DNA of 64,000 bases, from NCBI RefSeq assembly GCF_000188155.2, contig NZ_KE124774.1:4046934-4110933 (forward strand), given 5' to 3'. The translations under genes were made by a program, and so were the position numbers. Below, piece by piece: positions 8,422 to 18,065 of the stretch (the stretch's first letter is position 1; each line of letters begins with the position of its first letter). The DNA is from Methylocystis sp. ATCC 49242 (lineage in GTDB: Bacteria; Pseudomonadota; Alphaproteobacteria; Rhizobiales; Beijerinckiaceae). The notes beneath the pieces are model-generated. The model was not told where the DNA came from, searched no databases, and worked only from the letters and a program-made list of their open reading frames with translations.

Positions 8422-10236
8422 TCAGAGGCTCTTCAGATATTCCAGAAGCGCCTTGACTTCTTTCGCCTTGAGATTCGTCCCGAAGTCGTGGCCGCAGCGG
8501 CTGTTGCCGGAAGCGTCGCGTTTGCTTCCGCCGCACTCCGCCGTGGTCTCGTAGACGAAGCTAAGCTTCGGCTGACCTTTGGCGAGACCCACATTCTCCA
8601 TGTCATAGGCGGTCCCGACCTTGAAGCTCGCGGGCCGCTGCGCGGGCGGTTTCAGGAGATCGGCAAGAGTCGGCACGGAGCCATTGTGAAGGTAGGGCGC
8701 CGCCGCCCAGATCCCCTTCATGACACGAGACTCATAGGCCGGCGGGGGCGGCGGCGTCTTGGGTTCCCGATAAAGCGCCTGCAGACTTTCCTTCATGACC
8801 TGCAGGATGTTCTCCCGCAGCGCGTCGATCGTCACCGACGGGTCGGCGGACCTGTTTTTCAGGCATTCCTGCACGATCGGATCGAACAGGAACGGATCCT
8901 TGAAATGCAGCGGCGCCCGAAGGATCGATTGAACGACGGCCGTGCTGAGGATGTTGATGATCGGCTCATTATCCGCCTTCAACGTCCTGGTGAAGGGCGG
9001 CAAGGGAATCAGCTGGCCTTCGAGCACGCCGGTTTTCGCCGTGCGTCCGAGAACCTGATATTCCGCGGCGTCCGTCTTGACGTCCTGAACCGGGGTCTTC
9101 CAGGTATCGGTGGGATTGCACAGCCGCGGCGGCTTCACCTTCGTGTCGATCTCGTGACAATTCGCGCCGCACGCCTTTTGGTAAATTTTTTCGCCTTCTT
9201 CGACGAGCGTCGGATCAAGTTTCCCGGGCCATTTCGGAGGCTCGAGTTTCTTGATCAGCGTCTCGAGCCGCATGAGGCCCGGAAAATTGAGAGAGGATCC
9301 TTTCAGATATCTCACGTCGTCGACGAGCGGTATCTTCTCGGGCTGGAACATGCCGAAGACGCCATAAACCTCTCCGACATTGCGGGCGAGGCCGAGAATA
9401 TCGTCGCCGTTTTTGGCGAAGCCCGGCCATTGCGTCATGTACTGCTTGGCGGCGTTCCAGACGAAGGGGTAACGCACCGGCGCGTCGGCGGGCTTGATGT
9501 TCTCGGGAATCATGTGATTCGGGGCAGTCCCGATGTCCAGACCCGCGACCCGGTTGAAGATCATCGACACCGCATCGGCGCGACCGAGGCCCCAGGCGAG
9601 ACCGAGCGGCCGGGCCTCTTCGTCGGGGCGGGGGTGCAGCGCGCGCTGGAAAATCGTGTGATACGGCTCGAACCACTTCTCGACGCGCTGCTTCAATTCC
9701 TTGCGCGCCGCCTCGGAGCTGGAGGCGCCGAGCGCCGCGTCGGCGAAGGCGGCGAAATCAGCGTCGTCATGGAGAACCTTGTCGAACGCCATGTCGAGGT
9801 CGTCGAACAGGGATTGAAAATCCACGAGGGCGGGGCCGCCGTCGATGCGCGTCGCCACGCCGTCGATCTCGATCTGCCGGGTGTGGCAGGCAGAGCAGGT
9901 CATGCTCAGCCAATTCTCTTTCTCGTAGGGAGCGGAGAGAAAGCCGACCGGCAGGCCGGCCGTCGGACTGGCGGGATTTGGCAAATAACCGTAGCGGCTG
10001 AAGCCGTCGGCGAGGAAGCTCGTCCCGTCGTCGGCATGTTTCAGCGCCTTGACCCAGTCGAACGGAACGATTCTCGCGCCCTGATCGAGCGAGTAGAATT
10101 CGTTTCGTTCAGTCGGCGTCCATCCCTGATTGAGGTAGGCGACCTGCGCTGAAAGATTCGTCGTGAGCGCAAAGATCATGAGCGCCGCGGCGCCGAGAGT
10201 GATGGTCAAAGAGGTCGGAATCGACGTGCGCGCCAA
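8422..10236 (-). CDS. Secreted di-haem cytochrome c, peroxidase/RoxA-like
   Basis: The 604-residue product starts at a TTG (10236) that lies seven bases after a perfect GGGAGG and opens a signal peptide ending TTNLSAQ. Haem site one is CSACH (residues 114-118) inside the family context W-x-SMTCSACHTRQIEIDG. The second covalent site near residue 360 reads CGANCH, a CX3CH spacing rather than CX2CH. Later motifs include GIWAAAPYLHNGSVPTLADLL, where the histidine is typical of di-haem peroxidase-like proteins. The family includes rubber oxygenase RoxA and many uncharacterised periplasmic proteins; the substrate here is unknown. The gene is divergent from the L,D-transpeptidase. Confidence 0.82.
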   Translation of the reverse strand: MARTSIPTSLTITLGAAALMIFALTTNLSAQVAYLNQGWTPTERNEFYSLDQGARIVPFDWVKALKHADDGTSFLADGFSRYGYLPNPASPTAGLPVGFLSAPYEKENWLSMTCSACHTRQIEIDGVATRIDGGPALVDFQSLFDDLDMAFDKVLHDDADFAAFADAALGASSSEAARKELKQRVEKWFEPYHTIFQRALHPRPDEEARPLGLAWGLGRADAVSMIFNRVAGLDIGTAPNHMIPENIKPADAPVRYPFVWNAAKQYMTQWPGFAKNGDDILGLARNVGEVYGVFGMFQPEKIPLVDDVRYLKGSSLNFPGLMRLETLIKKLEPPKWPGKLDPTLVEEGEKIYQKACGANCHEIDTKVKPPRLCNPTDTWKTPVQDVKTDAAEYQVLGRTAKTGVLEGQLIPLPPFTRTLKADNEPIINILSTAVVQSILRAPLHFKDPFLFDPIVQECLKNRSADPSVTIDALRENILQVMKESLQALYREPKTPPPPPAYESRVMKGIWAAAPYLHNGSVPTLADLLKPPAQRPASFKVGTAYDMENVGLAKGQPKLSFVYETTAECGGSKRDASGNSRCGHDFGTNLKAKEVKALLEYLKSL

Positions 10237-10453
10237 TGTGCATCCTCCCAAAGAATAAAAAATTGCTTGCTTACAAATGAGCACAAAACCGACACATTCG
10301 CAATTCGTCAAAATTTGTGCAATGCGCTTGCGTCTTGCGGCCAAGCCCGAATTGAGTTGACCGGCGGCGCGGCGCGGTCGAAAAGCGGCGTTGTGGACGG
10401 CGAATGTGCGACCGCGAGTCGGGACGCAACCACGATATGACGATGGCGAAGAG

Positions 10454-11806
10454 ATGACGGGAAATTCTCACACAAGGCGCTCCTGTTTCGTGAGCGCGGC
10501 CTTGGTCGGACTCGGCGCGTCGGCTTTCATTTGCGCGACGCCGCTTCTCGCGCAGGACGCCGCGCCAGCGCCCGCCGCAGCTCCCGCGCCTGCCCAGCCG
10601 GCGCCGCCGCCGGCCGCTGCGCCTGCGGCTCCGGCCGCCGAGCCGGGAGCCGCCCCCGCCCCGGGGCCCGTCGCCGCGCCAAAGCCGAAGCCCAGGCCGA
10701 AGCCGCCGGCGCCGCCGCGGGAGACGGCGCTCTCCGACGATCCGGCGCCGGTGCTGCAGCCGGAAACCTTCTTCACGACCTCGAAAGCCTCGGAGCGTTA
10801 TGCGCAGATCGTCGATCTCGGCGGCTGGCCGAAGGTCGGCGTGTCGCTGCGTCCCGGCTCAAAGGGGCCGGCTGTCTCGACGCTTCGCCGTCGCCTTGCG
10901 GCCGAGGACGACGCGGTCACGGATACGAACAAGCAGAGCTGGGATCCGGCGCTGACGGAGGCGGTGAAACGCTTCCAGTTTCGCATGGGGCTGAAGCAGA
11001 CCGGCGTGGTCGCCGGCGCCACGCTGCGCGCGCTCGATGTTCCCGCCACCGTCCGCTTCCGCCAGCTCGCCTCCAGCGCGCAGCGCCTCGCGGGCGTCGA
11101 TTTCCCTTTCGGTCCGCGCTACATCGTCGTGAATATTCCCTCGACCGCCGTGGACGCGGTGGACAATGACCGCGTCGTGCGCCGTTACGCCGCGATCGTC
11201 GGCGATCCCGAGCATCATTCGCCGGAAGTGCAGGCCAAGGTCGTCGCGGTGAACATCAATCCGACATGGACCGTGCCGACGTCGATCATAAAAAACGAGA
11301 TCGCGCCGAAGATGCTGAAGGATCCGTCCTATCTCACGCGCTCGCGCATCCGCGTGCTCAACGGGCGAGGCGAAGAGGTCGATCCGCGTTCGATCAACTG
11401 GGCGAGCGAGCGCGCGGTGAACTACACGCTGCGGCAGGACTCGGGCGCGCATAATTCGCTGGGCTCGATCCGCATCTCCATGCCGAATCCGCATTCGGTC
11501 TATATGCACGACACGCCGTCGCGCAATCTCTTCGCCAGCGACTATCGCTTCCTGTCGCATGGATGCGTGCGCGTGCAGGGCGTCGTCGATCTCGCCGCCT
11601 GGCTGCTCGACGGCTCCAACGGCCCGCAGCTGAGCAAGGAGCAGATCAACGCGAAGATCGCCTCCGGCGAACGCGAGGAAGTGCGGCTCTCGCATCCGGT
11701 GCCTGTGGTGTGGGTCTATATGACCGGCTGGGCGTCGGCGGACGGCATCGTGCATTTCCGCGACGATGTTTATCATCTGGACGAGGTGGGCGGGGCGGCG
11801 GAGTAG
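10454..11806 (+). CDS. L,D-transpeptidase (YkuD) with peptidoglycan-binding domain
   Basis: The 450-residue periplasmic enzyme would form 3-3 cross-links in peptidoglycan or attach proteins to it. It has a signal peptide ending TPLLAQDA, a long Pro/Ala linker with a KPKPRPKPP stretch, a peptidoglycan-binding-1 domain with FQFRMGLKQTG, and a YkuD domain whose catalytic motif is HGCVRV in LSHGCVRVQGV near the end. It lacks the usual large N-terminal scaffold of the longest family members. Start at the ATG at 10454, because it begins the signal peptide; the frame is open further upstream without similarity. It is convergent with the ABC permease, five bases apart. Confidence 0.93.
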   Translation: MTGNSHTRRSCFVSAALVGLGASAFICATPLLAQDAAPAPAAAPAPAQPAPPPAAAPAAPAAEPGAAPAPGPVAAPKPKPRPKPPAPPRETALSDDPAPVLQPETFFTTSKASERYAQIVDLGGWPKVGVSLRPGSKGPAVSTLRRRLAAEDDAVTDTNKQSWDPALTEAVKRFQFRMGLKQTGVVAGATLRALDVPATVRFRQLASSAQRLAGVDFPFGPRYIVVNIPSTAVDAVDNDRVVRRYAAIVGDPEHHSPEVQAKVVAVNINPTWTVPTSIIKNEIAPKMLKDPSYLTRSRIRVLNGRGEEVDPRSINWASERAVNYTLRQDSGAHNSLGSIRISMPNPHSVYMHDTPSRNLFASDYRFLSHGCVRVQGVVDLAAWLLDGSNGPQLSKEQINAKIASGEREEVRLSHPVPVVWVYMTGWASADGIVHFRDDVYHLDEVGGAAE

Positions 11807-11811
11807 GGCGT

Positions 11812-12618
11812 CTAATCCCCGCGCTCCCGCGCGCTCTCGTGCCAGCCGCGCAGCAGGTAATATGACAGCGCCGCGAGCGCGCCATATATCGCAAGCCCGG
11901 TGACCGAAATCAGCGCCAGCGCGGCGAACATGCGCGGAATGTCGAGACGGAAACCCGCCTCGACAATCCGAAAGGCGAGGCCTGTTCCCTGACCCGCTGC
12001 GCCCGCCGCCAGCTCCGCGACGATGGCGCCGATGAGCGACAGTCCGCCGCCGATGCGCAGCCCCGTGAGAAATTGCGGCAGCGCCGCCGGCAGGCGCAGA
12101 TAGACGAGCTTCTGCCAGGGCGAGGCGCGATACAGATCGAAGAGATCGCGCAAGCCGTGATCGACCGAGGCGAGGCCGAGCGACGTGTTCGACAGTATCG
12201 GAAAGAAGGCGACGAGAAAGGCGCAGACCAGCACCGCGGTCCTTGGCTGGAGATAGACGAGCAGCAGCGGCGCGATGGCGATGATCGGCGTCACCTGAAG
12301 CACGATCGCGAAGGGAAGCAAGGCGCGCTCCAGCCATTTCGACTGCGCCAGCAACAGGGCGAGCGCCACGCCGCAGACGGTGGCGATCACGAGCGCCTTC
12401 AGCGTCTCGCCGAGCGTCACCCACAGCGATGAGAAGAGGAGTTCGCGGTCCTCGATCAGCTTTGCGAAAATCGCGCTCGGCGCCGGCAGGATATAGGGCG
12501 GGATGCTCTCATGGACGACGATCCACTCCCATGCGCCGAGCGCGGCGGCGAAGACGGCGAGTGGAACGACGATGTCGCGTAACGACGTCGGGCGTGTCAG
12601 CGAGCGTTGCTGGCTCAT
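11812..12618 (-). CDS. ABC transporter permease (NitT/TauT/ThiX type)
   Basis: The 268-residue permease has a short cytoplasmic N-terminus, about six membrane helices and the BPD-transport signature around LPAALPQFLTGLRIGGGLSLIGAIVAE (EAA-like loop). It is the last gene of a three-gene transporter operon: its ATG overlaps the stop of the ATP-binding gene by four bases (ATGA), which indicates translational coupling. The substrate is set by the binding protein encoded upstream, which looks like a ThiY/NMT1-type protein; a pyrimidine or thiamine precursor is possible but unproven, and I see no TPP riboswitch. Confidence 0.88.
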   Translation of the reverse strand: MSQQRSLTRPTSLRDIVVPLAVFAAALGAWEWIVVHESIPPYILPAPSAIFAKLIEDRELLFSSLWVTLGETLKALVIATVCGVALALLLAQSKWLERALLPFAIVLQVTPIIAIAPLLLVYLQPRTAVLVCAFLVAFFPILSNTSLGLASVDHGLRDLFDLYRASPWQKLVYLRLPAALPQFLTGLRIGGGLSLIGAIVAELAAGAAGQGTGLAFRIVEAGFRLDIPRMFAALALISVTGLAIYGALAALSYYLLRGWHESARERGD

Positions 12619-13379
12619 CGAGAGTTCTCTCCCATCGCGTCGCGCAGCGCGCGCGACGCGCGCCGGCAAATGTCGGAGAAGCGTTCGCTCATGCGGAACT
12701 CCGGGTCGCGCGTCAGCGCCGGATCAATCTCGATTTCTTCCATGATCGCGCCGCGCGGCTTCGACATCACGATGATGCGCGTCGAGAGATAGGCGCTCTC
12801 GAACACCGAATGGGTCACGAAGACGATTGTCGCGCCGAGATCGCGCTTGAGCGCCAGCAGGTCGTCGTTGAGCTTGAAACGCGTCACTTCATCGAGCGCC
12901 GCGAAAGGCTCGTCCATCAATATCAGCGCGGGCCTCGTGACGAGCGCGCGCGCGATGGCGCAGCGCATCTTCATGCCGCCCGAGAGTTCGCGCGGCAAGG
13001 CGTGCGCGAAGTCGCTGAGGCCGACATGCTCCAGCACCCTGTCGATGCGCGGCTGCGCGCCGGCTCGCGTCTCGCCCGCGACGCGCAGCGGCAAATAGAC
13101 ATTGTCCGCGACATTTGCCCAGGGCAGGAGCGTGGGCTCCTGAAAAACGAATCCGATGTTCTTCCTCGCCTCTGGATCGGCCCATGAAATGGCGCCTGCG
13201 CTCGGCGGCGAGAGGCCTGCGATAAGCCGCAGCACCGTGGATTTTCCGCAGCCGGAGGGGCCGAGCAGCGTCAGCGTCTCGCCTTCGCGCACATCGAGGT
13301 CGAGGCCCGCGAGCGCCGTGACGCCATTTGGAAAGGTCTTGGCGACGCCATGGAGGGAGACGAGGGGCGCGGTTGTCAT
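12615..13379 (-). CDS. ABC transporter ATP-binding protein (NitT/TauT/ThiZ type)
   Basis: The 254-residue ATPase has Walker A GPSGCGKST, Q-loop in FQEPTLLPW, signature LSGGMKMRCAIARAL, Walker B LILMDEPFAALD and H-loop FVTHSVFES. Length and order fit the SsuB/TauB/ThiZ group. Its ATG overlaps the stop of the substrate-binding gene by four bases and its own stop overlaps the permease start in the same way, so the three genes are translated as a unit. Confidence 0.93.
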   Translation of the reverse strand: MTTAPLVSLHGVAKTFPNGVTALAGLDLDVREGETLTLLGPSGCGKSTVLRLIAGLSPPSAGAISWADPEARKNIGFVFQEPTLLPWANVADNVYLPLRVAGETRAGAQPRIDRVLEHVGLSDFAHALPRELSGGMKMRCAIARALVTRPALILMDEPFAALDEVTRFKLNDDLLALKRDLGATIVFVTHSVFESAYLSTRIIVMSKPRGAIMEEIEIDPALTRDPEFRMSERFSDICRRASRALRDAMGENSR

Positions 13380-14374
13380 TGCTTCGGCCGCAAATCCATG
13401 CCGACTTTCTTGCCGATGAACTGCAGCGTGTAGCCGCGCTTGTAATCGAGGTTGTCGGGAACGACGCCGGCCTTCGCCATCTTGTCGAAGAAGCTTTTCA
13501 TGCGCGCATCCGTCATCACGCCGACGCCGAGGGTCAATGCGTCGCCGGAGTCGACAATGCCGCGCTCTTTGATCTTCTCCAGCGAATAGGCGATCTGTCC
13601 GTCGGTCATCTCGGGGTTGTCGCGCTTGATGACGGCGTTCGCGGCGGCGTTGTCGCCGTAAATATAATTATACCAGCCGATGATCGAGGCGTCGACGAAG
13701 CGCTGCACGAGATCGGGGTTCCTTGCGATCGTGTCGGCGCGCGCTTCGATCGTCGTGGAATAGCTGTCGTAGCCGTAATCCGGAAGCAGGAACACATTCG
13801 GCTTGAAGCCGCCCTGCCGCTCGATCGCATAAGGCTCGGAAGTAAGAAAGCCCTGCTGGATGGATTTCCTGTCCGCAATGAATGGCGCCGAATTGAATCC
13901 GTACGGCTTCACCTTGTCGTCGCGAAATCCATACGCCTGCTTCAACCATATCCAGACCGACACGAGCATGTCATTGGCGACGAAGGCGGTCGCCTTCGGC
14001 AGATCCTCGAAGCGATCGAGGCCCTCGCCGGGATGCGACATGAAGATGACGGGATCGATCTGGAACATGCTGGCGACGGTGACGACCGGTACCTTCTGCT
14101 GCACGGCCTCGAACATCTGGATCGTATTCGCGCCCATGGCGAAATCGACGCGGCCCGCCGCGAGCAGCAGTCGCGCATTTATTTGCGGACCGCCCTGCTG
14201 AATGTTTACGTCAAGTCCGTAGCTTTTGTAGGTTCCATCGACGACGGCCTGATAGAAGCCGCCGTGCTCCGCCTGCGCGCGCCAGTTGGTGGCGAAGCTC
14301 ACCTTGTCGAGCGCGGATGCGGGCGCCGCAATGACAACCGTGAAGAAAATTGATGCGAGGCGGACAAGACGCAT
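13376..14374 (-). CDS. ABC transporter substrate-binding protein (NMT1/THI5-like)
   Basis: The 332-residue protein has a Sec signal peptide (cut near APASALDK) and the start typical of ThiY/NMT1 proteins: SFATNWRAQAEHGGFYQAV with the HGGFYQA core. The middle has GGPQINARLLLAAGRVDFAMG. It should bind a small organic ligand in the periplasm for the permease and ATPase downstream. The ThiY-like start suggests a hydroxymethylpyrimidine-type ligand, but family members also bind riboflavin precursors, taurine or nitrate. It follows tldE by 50 bp on the same strand, with no riboswitch in that gap. Confidence 0.85.
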   Translation of the reverse strand: MRLVRLASIFFTVVIAAPASALDKVSFATNWRAQAEHGGFYQAVVDGTYKSYGLDVNIQQGGPQINARLLLAAGRVDFAMGANTIQMFEAVQQKVPVVTVASMFQIDPVIFMSHPGEGLDRFEDLPKATAFVANDMLVSVWIWLKQAYGFRDDKVKPYGFNSAPFIADRKSIQQGFLTSEPYAIERQGGFKPNVFLLPDYGYDSYSTTIEARADTIARNPDLVQRFVDASIIGWYNYIYGDNAAANAVIKRDNPEMTDGQIAYSLEKIKERGIVDSGDALTLGVGVMTDARMKSFFDKMAKAGVVPDNLDYKRGYTLQFIGKKVGMDLRPKQ

Positions 14375-14424
14375 TCTGCAGCGCTCCAGTTGACCGCCGC
14401 ATCATACACGAATTTGCGCGCGCT

Positions 14425-15759
14425 TCAGATGCCGCTCGATTTCGATGAGAAATTGAAGGCTTCGACCAGCATCGGCGGCGCGGCCGCCGCCCCGCCGCCG
14501 CCCGCCGCCCGCCACGTGCGCTCGGTTTTTCCGAGCGCCGCGATGCGCGCGAAGAGCTCGCCCAGCCGCTGGTTGAATCGCATGTTGCGCACGGGCGCGA
14601 CGATGCGGCCGTTCTCGATGAGGAAATTGCCGTCGCGCGTGAGGCCGGTCACGAGCAGGCTCCTCGGATCGACGATATTGTCGTACCAGATGCGAGTCAC
14701 CAGCACGCCGCGCTTCACGGAGCGGATCATGTCGTCGATCGAGGCGTCGCCGCCCTCGATGATGAAGTTGCGTCCGAAAGGAATGGCTTCGGCGTCTGTT
14801 TTCTGCGCCCATGCGCGCGAACGATAGAGCGTCTTCAGCACGCCCTTGTCGACAAAGGCGCGGGCGCGATGCGGCACGCCCTCCCAGCCGACGCCGCATT
14901 CGGGCGCGAGCGGATCGGCGGGGTCGATGCGGATCGTAAGCTTTTCGTCGAAGAGCCTTTCGCCGACGAGCGTGCCGCCGCCGGGACGCGAATAGAAACT
15001 GCGACCTTCATCGGCTGCGCGCGCGTCCATCGCGCTCATCACCCAGAAGGCGAGTTCGGCGGCGGCGACGGGCTCGAGGATGACGGTGTAGGCGCCGGGC
15101 TCGAGATCGACGGGCTCGATGTCTTGCGCGGCCTTGTCGCAGGCGCGGCGCGCGATTTCTTCGGCGTCGAGATTTTGTGCGAAGAATTCATGCGCGCCCG
15201 CCCAGCCGGACCAGCTGTCGGCGCGGTTGCGGGCGGTTGCGGAAAGATCGATCTCGCTCCTGCGCTCATAGGCGAATAGTCCGGCGCTCGTCGCCAGCGC
15301 CTCGAAGCGCCTCGCGCTCGACGCGCAGCCGAATGTGTCGACGCCTGCGCGCGCGCCTTCCTCGATCACGCGCGCCGCCTGCGCCGCCAGCGCGTCGAGA
15401 CGCATCGCCCCCGCCGCGTCGTCGTAGCGGGCGGACGCCTCATATTCCTGCGGGCCGAGCGGCGCTACATAGTCGGGATCGACCGGCAGCATGCGCGCGA
15501 TTTCCTCCGAACGCGCGCGCGCAGATTCGAGCGCGTCGTCGTCGAGGCTCGCCGTCGTCACCGAGCCGATGCGCCCGCCGACATGCGAGGAAATTCGCAC
15601 GCTCGCTTCAGAGGTTGTGATGTTGGTCGTGGCGCCGCCGCGCGCGAAGCGCAGGCTATGGTCCTCGCCGCCGTCGATCTTCACGACGCAGGCGTCGGCG
15701 CCCGAGCGCGAGATAATCTTTTCGGCGATGGCTTTGGCGTCGTCGGCGGAGAGGAACAT
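14425..15759 (-). CDS. tldE: TldE/PmbA-type subunit of the TldD/TldE protease
   Basis: The 444-residue product belongs to the PmbA/TldD family but lacks the HExxxH zinc motif, as expected for the non-catalytic TldE partner. Recognisable parts are the N-terminal redox-like segment with SLRFARGGATTNITTSEAS and the C-terminal core with GRNFIIEGGDASIDDMIRS and LVTGLTRDGNFLIENGRI. TldD and TldE form a heterodimeric tunnel protease that degrades unfolded or modified peptides. It starts three bases after the tldD stop, so it is translationally linked. Confidence 0.88.
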   Translation of the reverse strand: MFLSADDAKAIAEKIISRSGADACVVKIDGGEDHSLRFARGGATTNITTSEASVRISSHVGGRIGSVTTASLDDDALESARARSEEIARMLPVDPDYVAPLGPQEYEASARYDDAAGAMRLDALAAQAARVIEEGARAGVDTFGCASSARRFEALATSAGLFAYERRSEIDLSATARNRADSWSGWAGAHEFFAQNLDAEEIARRACDKAAQDIEPVDLEPGAYTVILEPVAAAELAFWVMSAMDARAADEGRSFYSRPGGGTLVGERLFDEKLTIRIDPADPLAPECGVGWEGVPHRARAFVDKGVLKTLYRSRAWAQKTDAEAIPFGRNFIIEGGDASIDDMIRSVKRGVLVTRIWYDNIVDPRSLLVTGLTRDGNFLIENGRIVAPVRNMRFNQRLGELFARIAALGKTERTWRAAGGGGAAAAPPMLVEAFNFSSKSSGI

Positions 15760-15762
15760 GCG

Positions 15763-17307
15763 TCAGGCGTCGCTGCTCGTATTCAGCACGCGCACATTGC
15801 GGAAACGCGCGAGCGGGGTGCCGTGCGAGACGGGCGCGACCTGCACCGGCTCCGCCTTGCCGCAGGTGAATGTGCCGTCGAGATGATAGGTGCTCGCGTC
15901 GCCCAGACCGTCGAGCGAATTCCAGAATTGCGTCGTCCGCCCCTGATAGGCGGCGTCGCGCAGCATCTCGCCGAGTTTGCCGTTTTTGATCTCGTAAAAA
16001 AGCTGGCCGCCGAACTGGAAATTGTCGCGCTGCTGGTCGATGCTCCAGCTGCCGGCGCCGACGACGTAAATTCCGTTCTCGATCCCGCTCACGAGATCGT
16101 CGAGCGAGCATTTATCGGGATTGGGCTTCAGTGAGATATTCGGCATGCGCTGGATCGGGAAAGCCGTGGGGCTGTCGGCATAGGCGCAGCCATTGGAGGC
16201 CGAAAGACCGATGAGATGCGCCTGTCCCAGCGCCATCTGGAAATTGCGGAATACGCCCTTTTCGACGATCGCGAATTCCGAGAGTTCCGCCGGCGCGCCG
16301 TCGTCGTCATAGCCTATGGTCGAGAGAGCGCCGTGCTGCGAGCGGTCGGCGACAATGGTCATCAGCTCCGAGCCGAAGCGCAGATTGTTCAGCATCGCGG
16401 GTTTCACGAAAGTCGTGCCCGCGAAATTCGCCTCCCAGCCGAGGGCGCGGTCGAGCTCGGTCGAATGGCCGACGGTCTCGTGGATCGTCAGCCAGAGATT
16501 GGTCGGGTCGATGATGATGTCGCAATCGCCCGCCGTCACGGGTTTGGCGGTGAGCTTCGCGCGCGCTTCCTCGCCCGCGCGGGCGGCTTCCGCGACGAGG
16601 CCGGCGCCGAGCACATATTCCCAGCCGGCGCCGCGCGCGGGCGTCAGGCTGTCGCGCGTCGCCATGCGGCCGAGACCGCGGTCGATGGCGGTGGCCGTAA
16701 AGGTCGGATGCACGCGGGTGCGCGTCTGAAGAATGCGGGCGCCATGGCTGTTGGCGAACATGCGCTCCTCGCGCGCCGCCGACAGCGAGGCCGAGCAGAA
16801 ATCGGCGCCGTTGTCGCGCGCCGCGGCGCAGATCGCGAGCAGCAGATCGGACTTCTCGCGCGACGAGACGGCGAAAGGATCGGCGCCCATTGGCATGATC
16901 CACTCCGCCTCATGCGCCGGAAGCTGTTCGAGCGCGACCGGCTGCGCCTGTATCGGGCGCACGGCGCGGGCGTTGTCGAGCGCCCGTTGAACCCCCTCAC
17001 GCACGCTCGCCGCGTCGAGCCGCCGCGCGCCATAGAAGCCCCAGCTCCCGTCGAGCAGCACGCGAACGCCGAAGCCGCGCGAGGCACGCTCGTCATATTG
17101 CTCCAGCCGGTCGTCCTTGGCGTAGGCGTATTCGCGTTTCGTCTCGCCGAGGCGAATGTCGGCATAGCTCGCCCCACCGCGCTTCGCCGCCTCCAGAGCA
17201 AGGTCGGCAAGATCGTCGAGCATCGCGCGGTCGAGCGCGAAGCGGCTCTCGCCGACGGCGGTCTGGCGCTCCGGCGCGTCGCGCATGGGCGCAAATATCG
17301 ACGCCAC
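15763..17307 (-). CDS. tldD: TldD-type zinc metalloprotease subunit
   Basis: The 514-residue protein carries the catalytic zinc motif HETVGHSTELDRALG (HExxxH), followed by the downstream cysteine-containing CKAEPVQVAPVSHGTPLARF segment. Family features also include RFGSELMTIVADRSQHGALST and GYDDDGAPAE. It pairs with tldE directly downstream and is preceded by an rluA-type gene 18 bp upstream, forming a minus-strand run. In E. coli TldD/E trims microcin and CcdA peptides; the substrate here is unknown. Confidence 0.9.
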   Translation of the reverse strand: MASIFAPMRDAPERQTAVGESRFALDRAMLDDLADLALEAAKRGGASYADIRLGETKREYAYAKDDRLEQYDERASRGFGVRVLLDGSWGFYGARRLDAASVREGVQRALDNARAVRPIQAQPVALEQLPAHEAEWIMPMGADPFAVSSREKSDLLLAICAAARDNGADFCSASLSAAREERMFANSHGARILQTRTRVHPTFTATAIDRGLGRMATRDSLTPARGAGWEYVLGAGLVAEAARAGEEARAKLTAKPVTAGDCDIIIDPTNLWLTIHETVGHSTELDRALGWEANFAGTTFVKPAMLNNLRFGSELMTIVADRSQHGALSTIGYDDDGAPAELSEFAIVEKGVFRNFQMALGQAHLIGLSASNGCAYADSPTAFPIQRMPNISLKPNPDKCSLDDLVSGIENGIYVVGAGSWSIDQQRDNFQFGGQLFYEIKNGKLGEMLRDAAYQGRTTQFWNSLDGLGDASTYHLDGTFTCGKAEPVQVAPVSHGTPLARFRNVRVLNTSSDA

Positions 17308-17325
17308 GGTCGTTTCTCCTGCGAT

Positions 17326-18042
17326 TCAAACCGTCATGTTGATCGTTTTGGTTGTAGTTGGCAAATCGGGCGCCAATCCGCACAATGCAAGGGCCTCGCT
17401 CATATGATCCGGCGGCGGCGCCTCTGCTCGCACCGGCTCCTTGCTGTCCTGCATGGGAATGGTGATCGCCCGTGCATGGAGATGCAGCGGCGGCGCGCCT
17501 TCGCGCCTGCCGTGGCCATAAATGGGATCGCCGAGGATCGGCCAGCCCATCGCCTGCGCATGGACGCGAATCTGGTGCGTGCGGCCGGTGTGCGGCGTGA
17601 ACTCGACGAAGGCCAGACTGGCGTCGGGGCTCCGCCCCAGCACCCGCCAGCTCGTGCGCGACGGGAGGCCCAGCGGGTCGGGCCGCATCCACCAGCCGCG
17701 GGCGGCGTCGAGCCGGCCCAGCGCGAGGTCGATCTCGCCTTCCTCCGCCTCCGGCGCGCCTTCGACGACGGCCCAATAGGTCTTGGAGATGCGCCCGGAT
17801 TTGAACAGTTTACCGAGGCGGTCCAGCGCCTTGCGATGGCGGCCGAGCACCAGGCAGCCGGATGTGTCCTTGTCGAGCCGGTGGGCGAGGGCCGGGGCGC
17901 GGGGCAGGCCGAAGCGCAGCTCGTCGAAGGCGTCCTCGAGACTCGGGCCGCCCTTGGGGCCGCGATGCACGGGAACGCCCGCGGGCTTGTCGATGATAAG
18001 CATCAGCCCGTCGCGATGCAGAAGGCGGGAGAGCAGGTTCAT
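17326..18042 (-). CDS. RluA-family pseudouridine synthase
   Basis: The 238-residue enzyme isomerises uridine to pseudouridine in RNA. The catalytic motif is HRLDKDTSGCLVLGR (Asp within RLDKDTSG), preceded by LIIDKPAGVPVHRG and followed by TPHTGRTHQIRVHAQAMGWPILGDPIYG, all standard for the RluA/RluC/RluD group. There is no S4 domain at the N-terminus, so it is a short single-domain version. The target RNA cannot be read from the sequence. It is the first gene of the rluA-tldD-tldE run. Confidence 0.93.
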   Translation of the reverse strand: MNLLSRLLHRDGLMLIIDKPAGVPVHRGPKGGPSLEDAFDELRFGLPRAPALAHRLDKDTSGCLVLGRHRKALDRLGKLFKSGRISKTYWAVVEGAPEAEEGEIDLALGRLDAARGWWMRPDPLGLPSRTSWRVLGRSPDASLAFVEFTPHTGRTHQIRVHAQAMGWPILGDPIYGHGRREGAPPLHLHARAITIPMQDSKEPVRAEAPPPDHMSEALALCGLAPDLPTTTKTINMTV

Positions 18043-18065
18043 GGCGCGCTTATAGCAGGCGGCGC

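Noticed and set aside
10859-12424. 521-codon minus-strand ORF spanning the L,D-transpeptidase and permease
   Set aside because: Both genes underneath have catalytic or transporter motifs; the ORF protein is Arg/Ala rich and without any motif.
14375-14424. TPP riboswitch before the ThiY-like binding protein
   Set aside because: The gap to tldE is only 50 bp and has none of the conserved TPP element sequence.
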